64,000 nt of DNA from Talaromyces rugulosus. Lineage: Eukaryota > Ascomycota > Eurotiomycetes > Eurotiales > Trichocomaceae. The notes under the pieces were generated by a model. That model had not been told where the DNA came from, ran no database searches, and worked only from the letters and a program-made list of their open reading frames with translations. The position numbers were made by a program, and so were the translations under genes. Below are positions 23,019-34,356 of the stretch, piece after piece; the stretch's first letter is position 1; each line of letters opens with the position of its first letter. The stretch covers positions 3,472,001 to 3,536,000 of the forward strand of contig NC_049562.1 of the NCBI RefSeq assembly GCF_013368755.1. The letters are read 5' to 3'.

Positions 23019-24165
23019 ATTTGGCTGTCTCGACCAGTACAGATTTACTCTATAAGCCGCCTTGTGAACGGTTCTAGATGGAGCATCTGGCTTAATACAG
23101 TAACCTGTTCATTAAAATAGAGCACTTGGTTCTAGAGGTCTTTATACGAGAAAAGATTATCTGCGTTCATGATGACACTGTCATGCTCAAGTCCAGATGC
23201 AGTCTTCCATTTTCGTTAGTGAAAACTATTTAATTTAACATAATATGAGGCCATAATTACCATGCGACTATTCTGAGCCGTTATGGCTGACTCGTATGAT
23301 CCGTCCCGGCCAAGCTAGAAAGCACATGATGCCAAACGGGTAGATAGAAACTGGGACATAATACTGCATTCTGGTTGAGTTGTGTCGTCGGATCAAGGGC
23401 TCAAATGTCTATTAATGGTAGCTTCGAAATAGCGTGGGACAAAACAGCCTAGAAGCGGGGTTGGATTTTGACCCAAGGCGGTGAAGGGTGGCATTGTGTT
23501 TTCTTGAAAGGAGTGTATTTCTCCACAATCAGTGCTCCAGCACACTAGCCGCCCTACATATGATCTTATTTTACATTCCTCAGATTTTGCCACCTGTTAA
23601 CGTTTGTGATGCGATAGCGCGCGACTGAATCAAGTAAATTGGCCAGTTTCAAAGCAGGGTGGTAGAATCGGGGAGAATAAGATATCACTAATATATGCAC
23701 GAAAGTGAACACAATCCAGCCTTGGACAGGTCATAAGGTATTGTAATCAAATCGTCATTTCAAGATTGATTCGACCACGAAAATAATTACACAATGAAAA
23801 AAATCTAGCACGTCTTGGCGGTGGGGCAAGTTTATTGCTCTATACTATAAGTGGCTAGCTTCATACTGTGCGTATTTTAAACATCTTTAATTCGTTCATG
23901 TTTTGTCTTGTAAATTACAAAACAGACAAGAGTGAACAGTTAAAATAACCTATAAGGGTTTAGTGTTATAAGATACGTTACAACCAAAACAAAACGTGAC
24001 GAGTGAAACGTTGAAAAATACTGTGCCCAAAATAGCGGCTTGGCAGTGGAGCAATTAAAAGAGAGAGTATGTAAAAAGGTGAAGGAGGTTTCGAATCTGT
24101 CTGTATTATTTTCAAGACTAGTCACTTAGTTCATTGTTGTTTCGACAGTCCGGAAAATACAATCT

Positions 24166-24170
<5 letters not shown>

Positions 24171-24196
<26 letters not shown>
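24171..24196. repeat. (TA)n microsatellite
   Basis: Uninterrupted TA dinucleotides downstream of the PAS kinase gene. Confidence 0.9.
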
Positions 24197-24206
<10 letters not shown>

Positions 24207-24558
24207 GAATAAACGAAATAATAATAGCGAGAGGCTAATGGGTATCTTGCGTACATGCTTCTCTATCCAAATAAGAAAGTACCCCTTTTTTTTGGTCATT
24301 TTCATTTTCGTTGTTTCATGTTCCTTGCGATTTTCTTCGTTATTCCCCTGGTCATCAAGTCAAGTATTTTCCTGTCCTTTTTTCATCAAGTTATTCGTGC
24401 ATAAACAACAGACCGTCATCAAACGTGTCAGTAATTTCCGACGAAAACAATAAAATAATAAACAATCATAAAAAAAAAAGTGTTTTTGAAATGTAGTATT
24501 AAAAAAAAAAAATGTATATGCGTGAGAACGCTGCGTATTTTCTTTTTCTTTTTCTTCT

Positions 24559-27500
24559 TCAGGATGCCGTCATCCAGGGGTGCTCAACAACTTCCGAGAT
24601 CGTAAGTCGATTGTCGACGTCTCGATCTAGCATCTTGCGAACGAGGTCAATGCAGTCTTCGGAGAAAGGCAGAAATGGGACGCGCAGCGGGTGGTCAAGG
24701 ATTTCGTCAATGTTGTAGAACGGGTTTTCTTTATAGACGATCGTGTACAAGAGAATTCCCAGTGCCCACACGTCTTGTTCCTTGCCGCGGTACGACTTGC
24801 CCTGGAGCACCTCCGGGGCTGCATAATCTGGAACTTGTTAGATATTTCGGGTGAGAGAGAGAGAGAGAGAGAGACAAAAACTCACCGATGGTTCCCACAA
24901 ACACATCAAACGGCCCATTCTTAATGTAGGCCGCACTTCCAAAATCAATCAGTTTGATCCGCCCATCCCCGTCCAGAACGACGTTTTCATCTTTGATATC
25001 GCGGTGTACAACTAGCGCCTTGGTGTGGAGATGGTGGATGGCATCCACCACTTGTCGGAAGATGTTCCGGCATTCCCCTTCGTCCATGTTGGCCCTCAGC
25101 TCGATATAGTCAAACAAATCCATGCCCGGAAGCCCGTGCGGTACCATCTCGATGTAGTAATTGATCTCGTCCTCAAAGAACCCTTCCATCTCGACGATAT
25201 TCGGGTGCTTGAACCCGTCCCGCCGCAGATAGTCCAGGACATGGATCTCCAGCGGCACCGTACCCAGTCGGCGATCGCGTGTCCATGTGTCCACGAGAAT
25301 CCGTTTCTTTGTCACGTACTTCAACACCATCTTCTTCGATGGGGTCTTTTTTAACCGCGCCAGCTTCACTTGCCCATAGGCTCCCTGGCCCATTTCCTCC
25401 AGAATGACGTATTCCGAAATCGTCCGCTTTTTAGCTGGTTCTTTCGACACCAAGCCCCGGTTCGCCTCGGCCGCTTTTTGTGCAGTTCGATCTGCCAGCG
25501 GTGTGGATGCAGCTTCATTCAGCTTCTCACTCAGCAGCGAAAGGGGGGTTTTGTTGTCCAGGGATGGTGTGTTGGAGTGAGATGGCAATGACGGCGGTGG
25601 TGAGGGCGTCCGTTGTCCACACCGAGGCTGAGGCGTTAAGCTAGCCTCTTCTACTGTCGAGTTACCGACTGAGAAAGCGTTATGATGTCCGGCATGGATC
25701 TGTCTAGAGTAAGTGATCCAGAGGGCATAGACAATCTCAGTCACGGCAATCGTGTCAGCCGCCTCATCATCCTCGTCGTCGCTATCATCATCCTTATGTG
25801 CTTTAGAACTCTCCTCTTCTTGCTTCCGAGTATCGGGAAAGACAGTTTCGCTTCGAACGATTCGCATCTGCACATCGACAGAGAGTCGAGTTCCATCCCG
25901 GTGTCTGGCTGGAAGACCGTCCGGCTCAAGGAATATTGAAGCTGCGTTGGCTTTGTTGTCCCGGAGTACAAACAGACCTCGCGCGCGCCGGAAACTGTGT
26001 TCCGGGATAACCATGCCATCAGCTAGAGTCACTTTGTCTTCTTCTGTCAACGTCTTGAGGAAACCTTCGAAATCCGGAATGAGCTCCGAGATATGATGCC
26101 CTTCTGGTCGTTCTTGGCCAAACAGAGCCGACGAGAAGACGGAGTTCGAGCTAATGACGTTAAGGGTGGATGAAGACAGCACCATCATGCCGGCCACATG
26201 CGGAAAACTTGAGATGCGTAATGACCGCGGCGTGCCTTTTGGGTTCTTCATCACCGTAGTGGGAACGCAATTTGTGCCAGCACCGCGTGCTCCGAAATAC
26301 TTGGATTCAACCACTTTCTCCACCCCTTTCCCGGAGTCATCAGGAAGGCATTCCTTGGGTATGTTGGGAAGCAGGTCGTTTATCAATGAGCCAACTTGGG
26401 CAAAGCCTTTGCCCCAGATCTGGTCGGTATCGCCTTCTAGCTCTGTGATATGTCCACTGTTATCATAGGTCACATAAGCCACATTTTCGGTGATTTCTTC
26501 TAGCACCCAAATGAGCCCTCCACGTTTTTCCATGACCCACAAGCTAGCCGATCCCGTCGATCCATTGCGCTTTCGAATTGGTACAACATCACCACAGAGC
26601 AGGACCCCTCGAGATTTAGTTGCCGCATGATTCGACTTTCTAGGGTTCCGCGTGCTAGACCCGTAACCATCGTCTGTTTGAGCCCGGCGAATGGCCTTTT
26701 GCCGCGACGATGGTTTATTTAGCAGTTGTGCTGTGACTCCATTGCCCATGCCCATCGGCTTGGACATGTTGAATCGGGACTTTCCTGAGGCATTCGGAAA
26801 TTTTGCTGTGGCATCGGTGGTAGGGTCTTGAAGCTTCGATTCCAGCCATGCCCGGCGCTCCTCCTGGACTACTTCCAGTATGCTCAGCTTCCTTACTTCA
26901 GATTGCGTAACCCCGAAAACCAAGCAGGCAAGATCATTTGCTGAAATAATCGTCCATGGCGCCTTGGCTTCCGTTCTGAAAACCGCCTGGGAGACTGGGT
27001 TCCATTTGCTGCTATGTGTATGTAGCGCCGGACCAACGCCGAGTCCTAGAGCACTAAAACCGGACGAAGACAGCGAATCAGCAACACCGTAGGGTTGTGC
27101 CAGTGTTTCCATGAGCTTGGTTTGCAAGGATACCGTGCTCAGATCCGTGTACGTGCGTTTCAAGCTAACCCGTCTAGAGGTGGGTGCAGACATCAGATCT
27201 CGTTTCCGGGAATAAATATTATCGTCCGGCATAGGGCTCAGCAGCTGATTGTCGTCGATAGCCGTGTCAACATAGTCGGGAAACGGGCCGTGGCTCTCGG
27301 CGCTTGATCCTTGGATCTGAAACGATTTATCGAAAACATTGTCGGCCTCGGGCGGACCGGTCAGTGGTCCGTGGAAATTAGAGAATTGGCGACCTTGAGA
27401 TTCCTTGTCAAACACGTTTGCTTTGGACAAGAGATCTACCATATTCTGGAAGTCGCTCTCTCCACTGATGCGAGCCTGCGCATTGGCGACTCCAGGACTG

Positions 27501-27993
27501 TTGCCGGCCCAGCCAAACCGATCCTTCATGAAATCAATCGACCGCTTCAGGATATTGTGGCGCGAGTGGAGCAATTCGTCCGATTGCTGAGCGAAAGAAA
27601 ACGAATGGAGGGATTCTGACGGAAACCGATGCAAATCCTCAAACGGGGGTATTGCCGCACCCGAGGGAACGTATACCGATGTAGCTCTCGATGATGCGCC
27701 TGAGCGCGTCGGGGGCGAGTTTGGTTGTCCGATAGACGAGGTAGAGGGGTTAGGGAGCGTGAACACTCGGGACAGAGGCTGCTGTCGTATACGATCGAGC
27801 CCGGATAGGCCGAGACCGGAGTCATGTTCAAGTAAGGGGGATCTAAGTGAAGCCAGTATCAGATTCTTTTCTTTTCTTTTTTTTACGACAGTAGTCTGAA
27901 GGTCTCTTCTTCTTTCTTCTTCTTTTTCTCTCAACGACGCGACGACTCATACCTTGGCAGGTGGTCATAATCAGAGGAGACCGAGTTGTCCAT
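24559..27993 (-). CDS. PAS-domain serine/threonine protein kinase (PSK1/PSK2-like)
   Basis: Nutrient-responsive kinase; in yeast PAS kinases redirect glucose use by phosphorylating Ugp1 and translation factors. Modelled exons 27993-27953, 27842-24886, 24827-24559 (1088 residues). The last splice restores GTIDYAAPE, the APE motif. Residues of about 300-520 hold the PAS region (PWTIISANDLACLVFGV, GLIWVLEEITENVAYVTYD); the kinase domain is about 826-1085 with GQGAYGQV, MVLKYV, HRDIKDENVV, DFGSA and the C-lobe to PWMTAS. The kinase catalytic residues are all present. The start is uncertain: MDNSVSSDY at 27993 is the first ATG in the exon, but that exon stays open upstream (SIGDLSPLSS...) to an acceptor at about 28113, and a good donor GCG|GTAAGTA near 28819 points to an upstream exon. 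Confidence 0.93.
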
Positions 27994-29706
27994 GGACAGC
28001 CTCAGCGGCTCTCCGGATGACGGAATGGAAAGATTTCCGTCAGTGCGTGTTGTCTGCTCCGGTGAGCTCGAGAGCGCACCGAGTACGGGCGATGAAAGGG
28101 GACTAAGATCTCCTATTGATTTTCCTTGACAGTCAGCGCGGATTCTCTCGCATTAGGCAACATCATGGATGGGGATGCTTTTGGGAATGCTAGATATGTA
28201 CGCCACAATGCCAACCGATCGATCAATCAATCAATGGGCGTCTTGCCGATACGCGCTATCTTATCGGACCAATCTTAAAAAAAAAAAAAAAACGATACAA
28301 ATTGGCAGGAAGAAAAAAAGAAGAAAAACCTGCAGTGCGAGGGCTTGAACATAAAAAGAACTGCGAGGAGGGGATTGACCGACCATCGTGGTGTCTCTCG
28401 CGTCCGGTCATTCTTGTCTGTTCAAGAAGCCCCTTACAAACTGGAGAGAGACAAAAGCCCGGAGACAAGCTCCACAGAGTCAAACTACCAAGCTTTTTGC
28501 GTTGAAATTGTGTTCTGCATGGGGGATGCTCTAATTTTCACGGTGGTCTTGTAAGTTTTTTTTTTTTTTTGTTCCGCTGTCTGTTTTGGGATGAGTTTCA
28601 AATTTAGAGGGCGATCTATCGCCCCGCCCGGGAGGCAGCTGGAAACCAACAAGAAAACCGAGTTGGATATTGTTTCTTGCTCTCTTTAGAGGGACTGGTC
28701 TCGCACTATCAGAAGCAGCTCTCAGAGACAATCGCGTGATAGGCAACAGCCGCCGCTGTGGCGGGTCGAGAGAAAGATGATGCTGGTGGATGGCGGGGGA
28801 GAAGAAGGGCTTTACTTACCGCCAAGCGTCGCACTGGCAGTCTCGGAACTGGACCGTAACTAATTACAGGTCGATCGCCGCACGGAGTAATTAATTAATG
28901 CTTCGTCCTTGGGGAGGGGAGGACACGATATGTCGAGTGGTCAAAGAAGCGCTCTGCCTCTCGGGCAAGAAACACACGAGGGGTTGAAACGGACAGTCAG
29001 TGGTGCACAGCGCCTGAGGCTATCGAAGACGGTGTTGAAAGATGAAAAGAAAGGGCATGCGAATCCGAGCGCTGAGCATCCATCTAATGCACGAGAGACA
29101 AGTAGATGGGAGAGAAGAGAGAGAGTGAGGGGGGAGAAGTCAGTCAAGACACGAAAGGGAGGTGTCAAGAAACAATAAAGCGCAAAGCGCCAGCTCGTGG
29201 CTTTCTTCTGCCCGGCTGGTGGAGCCTCTCGCCGTTCGCAGCACTAAGCGCCCCCCTCCTGCTGACCCTGCGCTGCTGTCAATAGGAAATAACAATAATA
29301 ACAAAATAGCAATAATCACTTGGCAATAGTAATGCAATACGCGTCAATGATTGACGTGCAGTAATTCTCGAGACATCATTTATTATTGTCGGTTGGGTTG
29401 ATATCTACCTGATTGGTGGGGATTTGATCACCGCATGCGAATTACACAGCTATCAACAACAATAATAAACACAATAGTCTAGGTTTTGCAAAAATCAATA
29501 TTTAACGCTTCAAGTATAGGCCACGGCCGGAACAGTAACAGCCCGACTTAAATAACATGATATGCCCGTAGCCGTGTTTCATTCAAATACATCATGCGTT
29601 CGGCAACCACACGGTGGCGCTGTCGCCCGTATCATGGACGAAGGAGGCGTCATGTGGCCAGCCAGAACAAGAAGGCGTCCTCAGGCGGATGAGTCACACA
29701 CGTTGG
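27994..29706. other. Leader/promoter region of the PAS kinase and intergenic space
   Basis: 1.7 kb. The left part probably holds spliced 5' leader (acceptor near 28113, donor near 28819, minus strand), as described for the kinase. Poly-T and poly-A runs occur at 28551-28570 and 28276-28291. The right half has no supported gene. Confidence 0.45.
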
Positions 29707-32160
29707 CTACGTAAAACTGTTCAAGGACAAGCCGTCTTCGTCGTCCGTACAACCTTCGCGAGCCTGGTCTCGAGCGTCGCCGAAGAGAGGGCTTTTGGAG
29801 CGCGACTCGCTGTGTCTCCTCTGATCTGGAGGAAGCGAGGCTGAACTGACAAAGGTGGACCGGTGGGTATGCTCACCCAGCATCCATGAGAATTCCGAGT
29901 CTGCCAACGGTGCCCGTACTCCCGGAGAGGACGTAGCCGGTCGCGGTGGCAGAGGAGCTACACTTGGAGCTTCGACAGTCTTAACTATCCCGGGGTCTTC
30001 AGACACCTTCGATATGAGAGGCCCCTGTGTGGGCATAGCAGAATCCTCCGTAGGGCTTTGTTTCTCTTCTGATAGCTCTGCACGTGGTTCCTCGGGCAAG
30101 GGACTGTCATCTTGCTCCTCAACAGCCTCAGATTCTTGTTGCTGCTCGGAAGTTGCATCACTATCTGTCGCAGGCGCTGCTATAACTTGAGGCTGCGGAG
30201 TTTGAACCTTGGACCGCGCGCATTGGATTTTCTCATAGGCCCCTTGAAGAGCATCGGCTATCCGAGGTTCAAAGATCGCTGTCGCCCCTTTTACAACATC
30301 CAAATCATCGAGTGCAGTTTTCAAAAGTTGTGCTAGTTCAGGGTCTCCCTCTCCCTTTTCCAGGAAGGCCGGCTGCTTGGCTGAGTTCACTGGATCCGAG
30401 TCTTTGGACTGTCCAAGCGCTGGGGTCCCAAATCGGGGGCTACTGTACCAAGGTCGTAAAGACGGAACCCCTCCACTTTCTACATTGGTCATGTTTCGCC
30501 TGGCCTCAGTGACAGCCCCACGGACAGCTTTGGCAACACCCCAGTTTTCCGTCCGACGTTGGAGTCCTTCCGAAACGTCCTGAAATAACATTTCGAGGCT
30601 TCGCTGGCTATTTCTCGCAGGCGATCGACCCGGGGAGCTTGCTTGACTTTCATCGAAAGAATCGCCACGAACGTGATTCCGTTTGGAAGATGTCGCCCTC
30701 AAACGGTGTTGTAGCGGTTGCTTTGTAAGATCTGGGGGGCGATTTGAATACTTTGAGACAAGAAACGCTCCGCGTGCGGGATTGGGATCTTGCTCTAGGA
30801 ATAGCGCATCGTGTACTAAAGTCGTAGGCCCATGCTTTTGAAGAGCGGGATAGCGCAATAATAGGGTCAGAGCAGATGAATAGTCCGATTGAAGTACTGG
30901 TGAAATAACTGAGCGCTATCCAGAAGCTTAGACAGAATGGGAACTTTCAACTTACGCTGCCATCGAACTCGAAGAAGCATTGCAACGCAAATGTTGTTTA
31001 TTAAGGTAACCCTTAATCCGTTTGCAAAAAGCACGTCCCACATGAGAAGGGTGTCTTCGAAGGAAAATTCTCGGCCAAATAACAAGCGTATCCACCGACT
31101 AGTGAAAATGTGAGTACGTACTATTAAGTCAGATGATTGCAATGTGGACATCAATACGCACGTCAAGAATATCTGCGGCAGAATTTCAATAGAGTTCAAG
31201 TATGAGGCCAGCTCATGATCCGCGTTCATAAGAAGCTCGTCGTGGATGCGTTGACAGAGTCGAACTATAGGCGCAATTTCCGCATGGCCGTTGACCGTCT
31301 TTTCGTCGGCGTGCTCATAAAATGGCCGTGCAATTTGCATAATACTGCAGAATAGGCTGAAAGAATCATGTTCGACGTATTTTGAATCCAGCATCTGCAA
31401 CAAGGCATCGCTTTCGCCCGTATGATTCGTGTTCCGGTGCTTCAGATCGATCGCATCGCGCTCGACAACCCACAGAACTGGAGCAAGTAACTCATGCATC
31501 CCTTGTCGATAGCCAAGGTCCGGGTTCAGTTTCGAGTAAATAAACAAAATATCTAGCATCATGGATTTTGTGGTTGGTTCTCGGAAGAAATAATTTTCCT
31601 GCAAACATCTTTCCACATCTTGGTATATTTCCGCCCTGATTCCTTCATCGCGGCGGAGAGCCTGCCAAGGAGACTGCAACGTAGAACATGGTCAGACGCA
31701 GATATCACACTCGGGGCTCTTCAAAGCTAGGTAATATACCTCGTCATCCTCAGCTAGAGGGTCCACCGTAGATTCCAGATCATCTGGGTGGTGTATATAC
31801 TTCAGAAAATGGTCCCTCAAAGACTCGTATGCGCTGCGTGTATCAGATAACCGGTGTTTCCATTCCAGCTGGTCGAGGTTGTCACAAAGCAAGAAGGCCT
31901 AGGTCCGTTGTGAGGATTAGAGCGGATTTCAGAGTTGGACGAGAAGTCTCACCTTCCAGAACACTGATCTGAGGCCATCTTCACAGGGGTTTCCGGATTC
32001 TTCTTTTATAACCGCCTGCCTCAGATCGCTTGTGCTTTTGCCATGACGAGAGAGGATCTCCCATCTCCGTCTAGACGAAGGACGAGGTCAGCCATCGGCG
32101 GCGCCATTCGAGATCGCGGGCGAGCCTAGTAACTAACCTAGCTTCTTCAACGGTTTTCAT
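29707..32160 (-). CDS. TBC-domain Rab GTPase-activating protein, TBC1D5-like
   Basis: Stimulates GTP hydrolysis by Rab GTPases; TBC1D5 acts on Rab7 with retromer at endosomes. Six exons: 32160-32138, 32070-31953, 31898-31740, 31673-31162, 31098-30956, 30896-29707 (714 residues). The TBC domain spans about residues 25-330 and shows both catalytic fingers: IYQDVER (IxxDxxR arginine finger) and YRQGMHEL (YxQ glutamine finger), then RWIRLLFGREFSFEDTLLMWDVLF. The C-terminal third is Ser/Pro/Glu-rich and probably disordered, with short repeats of charged residues. The 63 bp intron at 31161-31099 is a multiple of three without stops, so its retention would only insert 21 residues; removing it restores the family-typical LPQIFLTRWIRLLF. 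It diverges from the WGEFE protein at 32438. Confidence 0.9.
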
Positions 32161-32437
32161 GGCATATCCACATGGACAAGCTGTATATTCCGTATAGCCC
32201 GCACAATTGAATTGACTCAAACGACAACAGCCAAAACAGCGCGACGATGCGAGGGACAAGTGACGCGGGGTGGATACGCCTTCGGTGGAGCTCCGGCCGG
32301 CCCACTCCAACGCCACGCCGGACCGGCTCCTGCCTTTTTCCGTCGTGTTTCTACGAGTTGTGCTAGACTGTAGCGAAGCCCCTCTTCCTTCGCCATTCCA
32401 GCTCCTACAGACTTGGGATAGACACACTCTGCCTATC
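32161..32437. promoter_or_regulatory. Bidirectional promoter between the TBC RabGAP and the WGEFE-motif protein
   Basis: Only 277 bp separate the two divergent start codons, so the pair probably shares promoter elements. No specific site assigned. Confidence 0.5.
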
Positions 32438-33826
32438 ATGTCTGCCGATCTGCTCGCCGCCTTTGGAACAGGCGTGACTCCTGCAGACTCTCATAGCCAT
32501 GCAGACAGCAGCAATAACAACAACAACAACAAGGCTTCACAACTTGAGCCGGTTAATTCTTTCGATGACGATGATTTTGACTCGTTTGTGAGCCCTGAGC
32601 CTACTCACACCGCTCAGCAAGATTTTCATGTGACCGCATCAGAACCTGCGGCGTACAATCGGTCTAACCAAAACGCTAGCTATTTTGACACGTCCAAAGA
32701 AGACCTGTGGCTTCCGAGCGAGCCAGGCGGAGAAGTGCTATTCGACGCTGCTCTGGAAGAAACAGCTGCAGACAAAGACGATTGGGGTGAATTTGAGGCC
32801 GCTCAGAATACCGCGAGCAATCAGTTATTGGACCTTGATAGTGGCAATCAGGCTTCAGTCGCTTCCAGTGTGAAGGCAAACCGAACAGCGTCAAAACCAA
32901 CAGCCCCTTTTGACCTCCTTTCATTAGATGACAGTCTTCCATTGAAGAAGCAAGCCCCGGTTCCCAACCACGGTCCACGTAAATTACCATCGCTAGCGAC
33001 CCCCCAAGCAAAGGTTAGTCGGAGTACCCCAGCTCCTCGGGCAACTCCAAAGGTTTCTCCAGAAGATGATTTCTTCGGGGAATGGGATGACTTCAAGGAT
33101 GGCCACGAAGAATCAAAAAAACCACAGGCGAAGGAAGTTACTGCAAGCAAGCCAAAACAGAGCAATACAAATATATTAAATCATTACAAAAAAAGCTCGA
33201 TATCGGAAGTTAATGTGCGCCCTACCAACATCCCTCCTCCTTCTGTCATCTTGCAGGTCTTCCCTTCCGTCCTAGAAAGCTTTCGTGAGCAAGTCAACCA
33301 GAGTAAACGGAAATCCGCAGCGCCTAGCCAGGACCTTATTACATCTTTGGTGTCTACCCTCAAAGCAACTTCTCGCGTCGTCGCAGGTCGTTCACAAAGA
33401 TGGAAAAGAGATACAAGATTGAGCCAAAGTATGAAAATTGGACCGGCGGGGTCTGGAAAGACCAGTGGGATGAAATTGAGCTCGGTGAGTAAAGGTGAAA
33501 ATATCAAAGAGGAGCAAGAAGTTGTGACTGTTATTGAATCTTGGCGCAATAATACTGCTTCCTTCAATTCATTTATTCAGTCGTCTGGTGGGCGACCAAT
33601 ACCTGTGGTTGCGGACAAAACCCGAGTCGATACAGCGAGTCCAGAAGATGGGGCGCTCAAAGCTTCTCATGCATGTGCCTTGTGTGGACTCAAACGAGAC
33701 GAGCGACTACCCAAGATCGACGAGGATATCCAGGACAGCTTCGGGGACTGGTGGACAGAGCATTGGGGTCATACGGACTGCAGGCGGTTCTGGGAAGAAA
33801 ACTCGAAGCATCTCTCCCAACGCTAA
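32438..33826 (+). CDS. Acidic WGEFE-motif protein with C-terminal Cys/His motif, possible trafficking adaptor
   Basis: Single exon, 462 residues from the ATG at 32438 (MSADLLAAFGTG); the longer in-frame extension to 32270 lacks support. An asparagine run (NNNNNN) occurs near residue 27. Repeated acidic-aromatic motifs are spaced along the disordered N-terminal half: DDDDFDSFV, DDWGEFEAA, DDFFGEWDDF. These resemble the DFxxF/WxxF peptides that bind adaptor ear domains, as in aftiphilin. The C-terminal region is conserved-looking: VVTVIESWRNNTASFNSF, then CALCGLKRDE...WWTEHWGHTDCRRFW, a CxxC...H...C set that could bind one zinc. Some fungal annotations attach a kinase name to this family, but I see no kinase domain. 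The shared promoter with a RabGAP supports an endomembrane role (inference). Confidence 0.8.
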   Translation: MSADLLAAFGTGVTPADSHSHADSSNNNNNNKASQLEPVNSFDDDDFDSFVSPEPTHTAQQDFHVTASEPAAYNRSNQNASYFDTSKEDLWLPSEPGGEVLFDAALEETAADKDDWGEFEAAQNTASNQLLDLDSGNQASVASSVKANRTASKPTAPFDLLSLDDSLPLKKQAPVPNHGPRKLPSLATPQAKVSRSTPAPRATPKVSPEDDFFGEWDDFKDGHEESKKPQAKEVTASKPKQSNTNILNHYKKSSISEVNVRPTNIPPPSVILQVFPSVLESFREQVNQSKRKSAAPSQDLITSLVSTLKATSRVVAGRSQRWKRDTRLSQSMKIGPAGSGKTSGMKLSSVSKGENIKEEQEVVTVIESWRNNTASFNSFIQSSGGRPIPVVADKTRVDTASPEDGALKASHACALCGLKRDERLPKIDEDIQDSFGDWWTEHWGHTDCRRFWEENSKHLSQR

Positions 33827-34356
33827 TAATTTGCGAGTATCAGACCATCTGGTTCGGTCAACTTTGAAGTCCAAAAACCACATACTTCATTATCCGATTG
33901 ACGGGCTATATTCAATTGGATAGACGTAAGGTTATATAATTGTTCTGTGTTTGACAAGTTGCGGGGATTTCGCCCTCGATACAAGCAGCCTGGAAAACAG
34001 GATCAAACGCTGTCAAATCCCCATACTCGGAACCAACCAACCGCCACTAGCCCACAAAGACACTGAGTAGCACTTGTGCAATTATTGCCGGCCAGTAGCA
34101 AAGATCGCCGAGGTTATTCATTAACTTTGGGGAACCCCCACTTTGCTCCAAGTCCCCTCATAGTTGACCCGCACGCCCTTCTTCAGTAAATTATTTTGCC
34201 GTTCAGCTTGATACTTTCACATTCAACAAATTAAGGACGTTGGGAACTACGTCAGATTTGGAAAGTAGCCAAGAGAACCCTGCCAGTTTGTTATAGAACC
34301 GGTTGCCTATTTAGCAATTAGAACATACATACGAACGGAACGAGAAACCGGGCAAA
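33827..34356. promoter_or_regulatory. Upstream region of the alcohol dehydrogenase-like gene
   Basis: 530 bp containing the 3' end of the preceding gene and the MDR promoter. CCCCAC at about 34135-34140 fits the reverse of the CreA consensus SYGGRG; a single such match is weak evidence. Confidence 0.4.

Larger units (their letters stand above)
22633..24558. other. AT-rich gene-free stretch with a second diverged tandem duplication
   Basis: About 1.9 kb between the tyrosinase-like gene and the PAS kinase stop. It contains the repeat listed at 22766-23018, a TA run at 24171-24196 and A/T homopolymers. No open frame has recognisable content. Confidence 0.45.
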
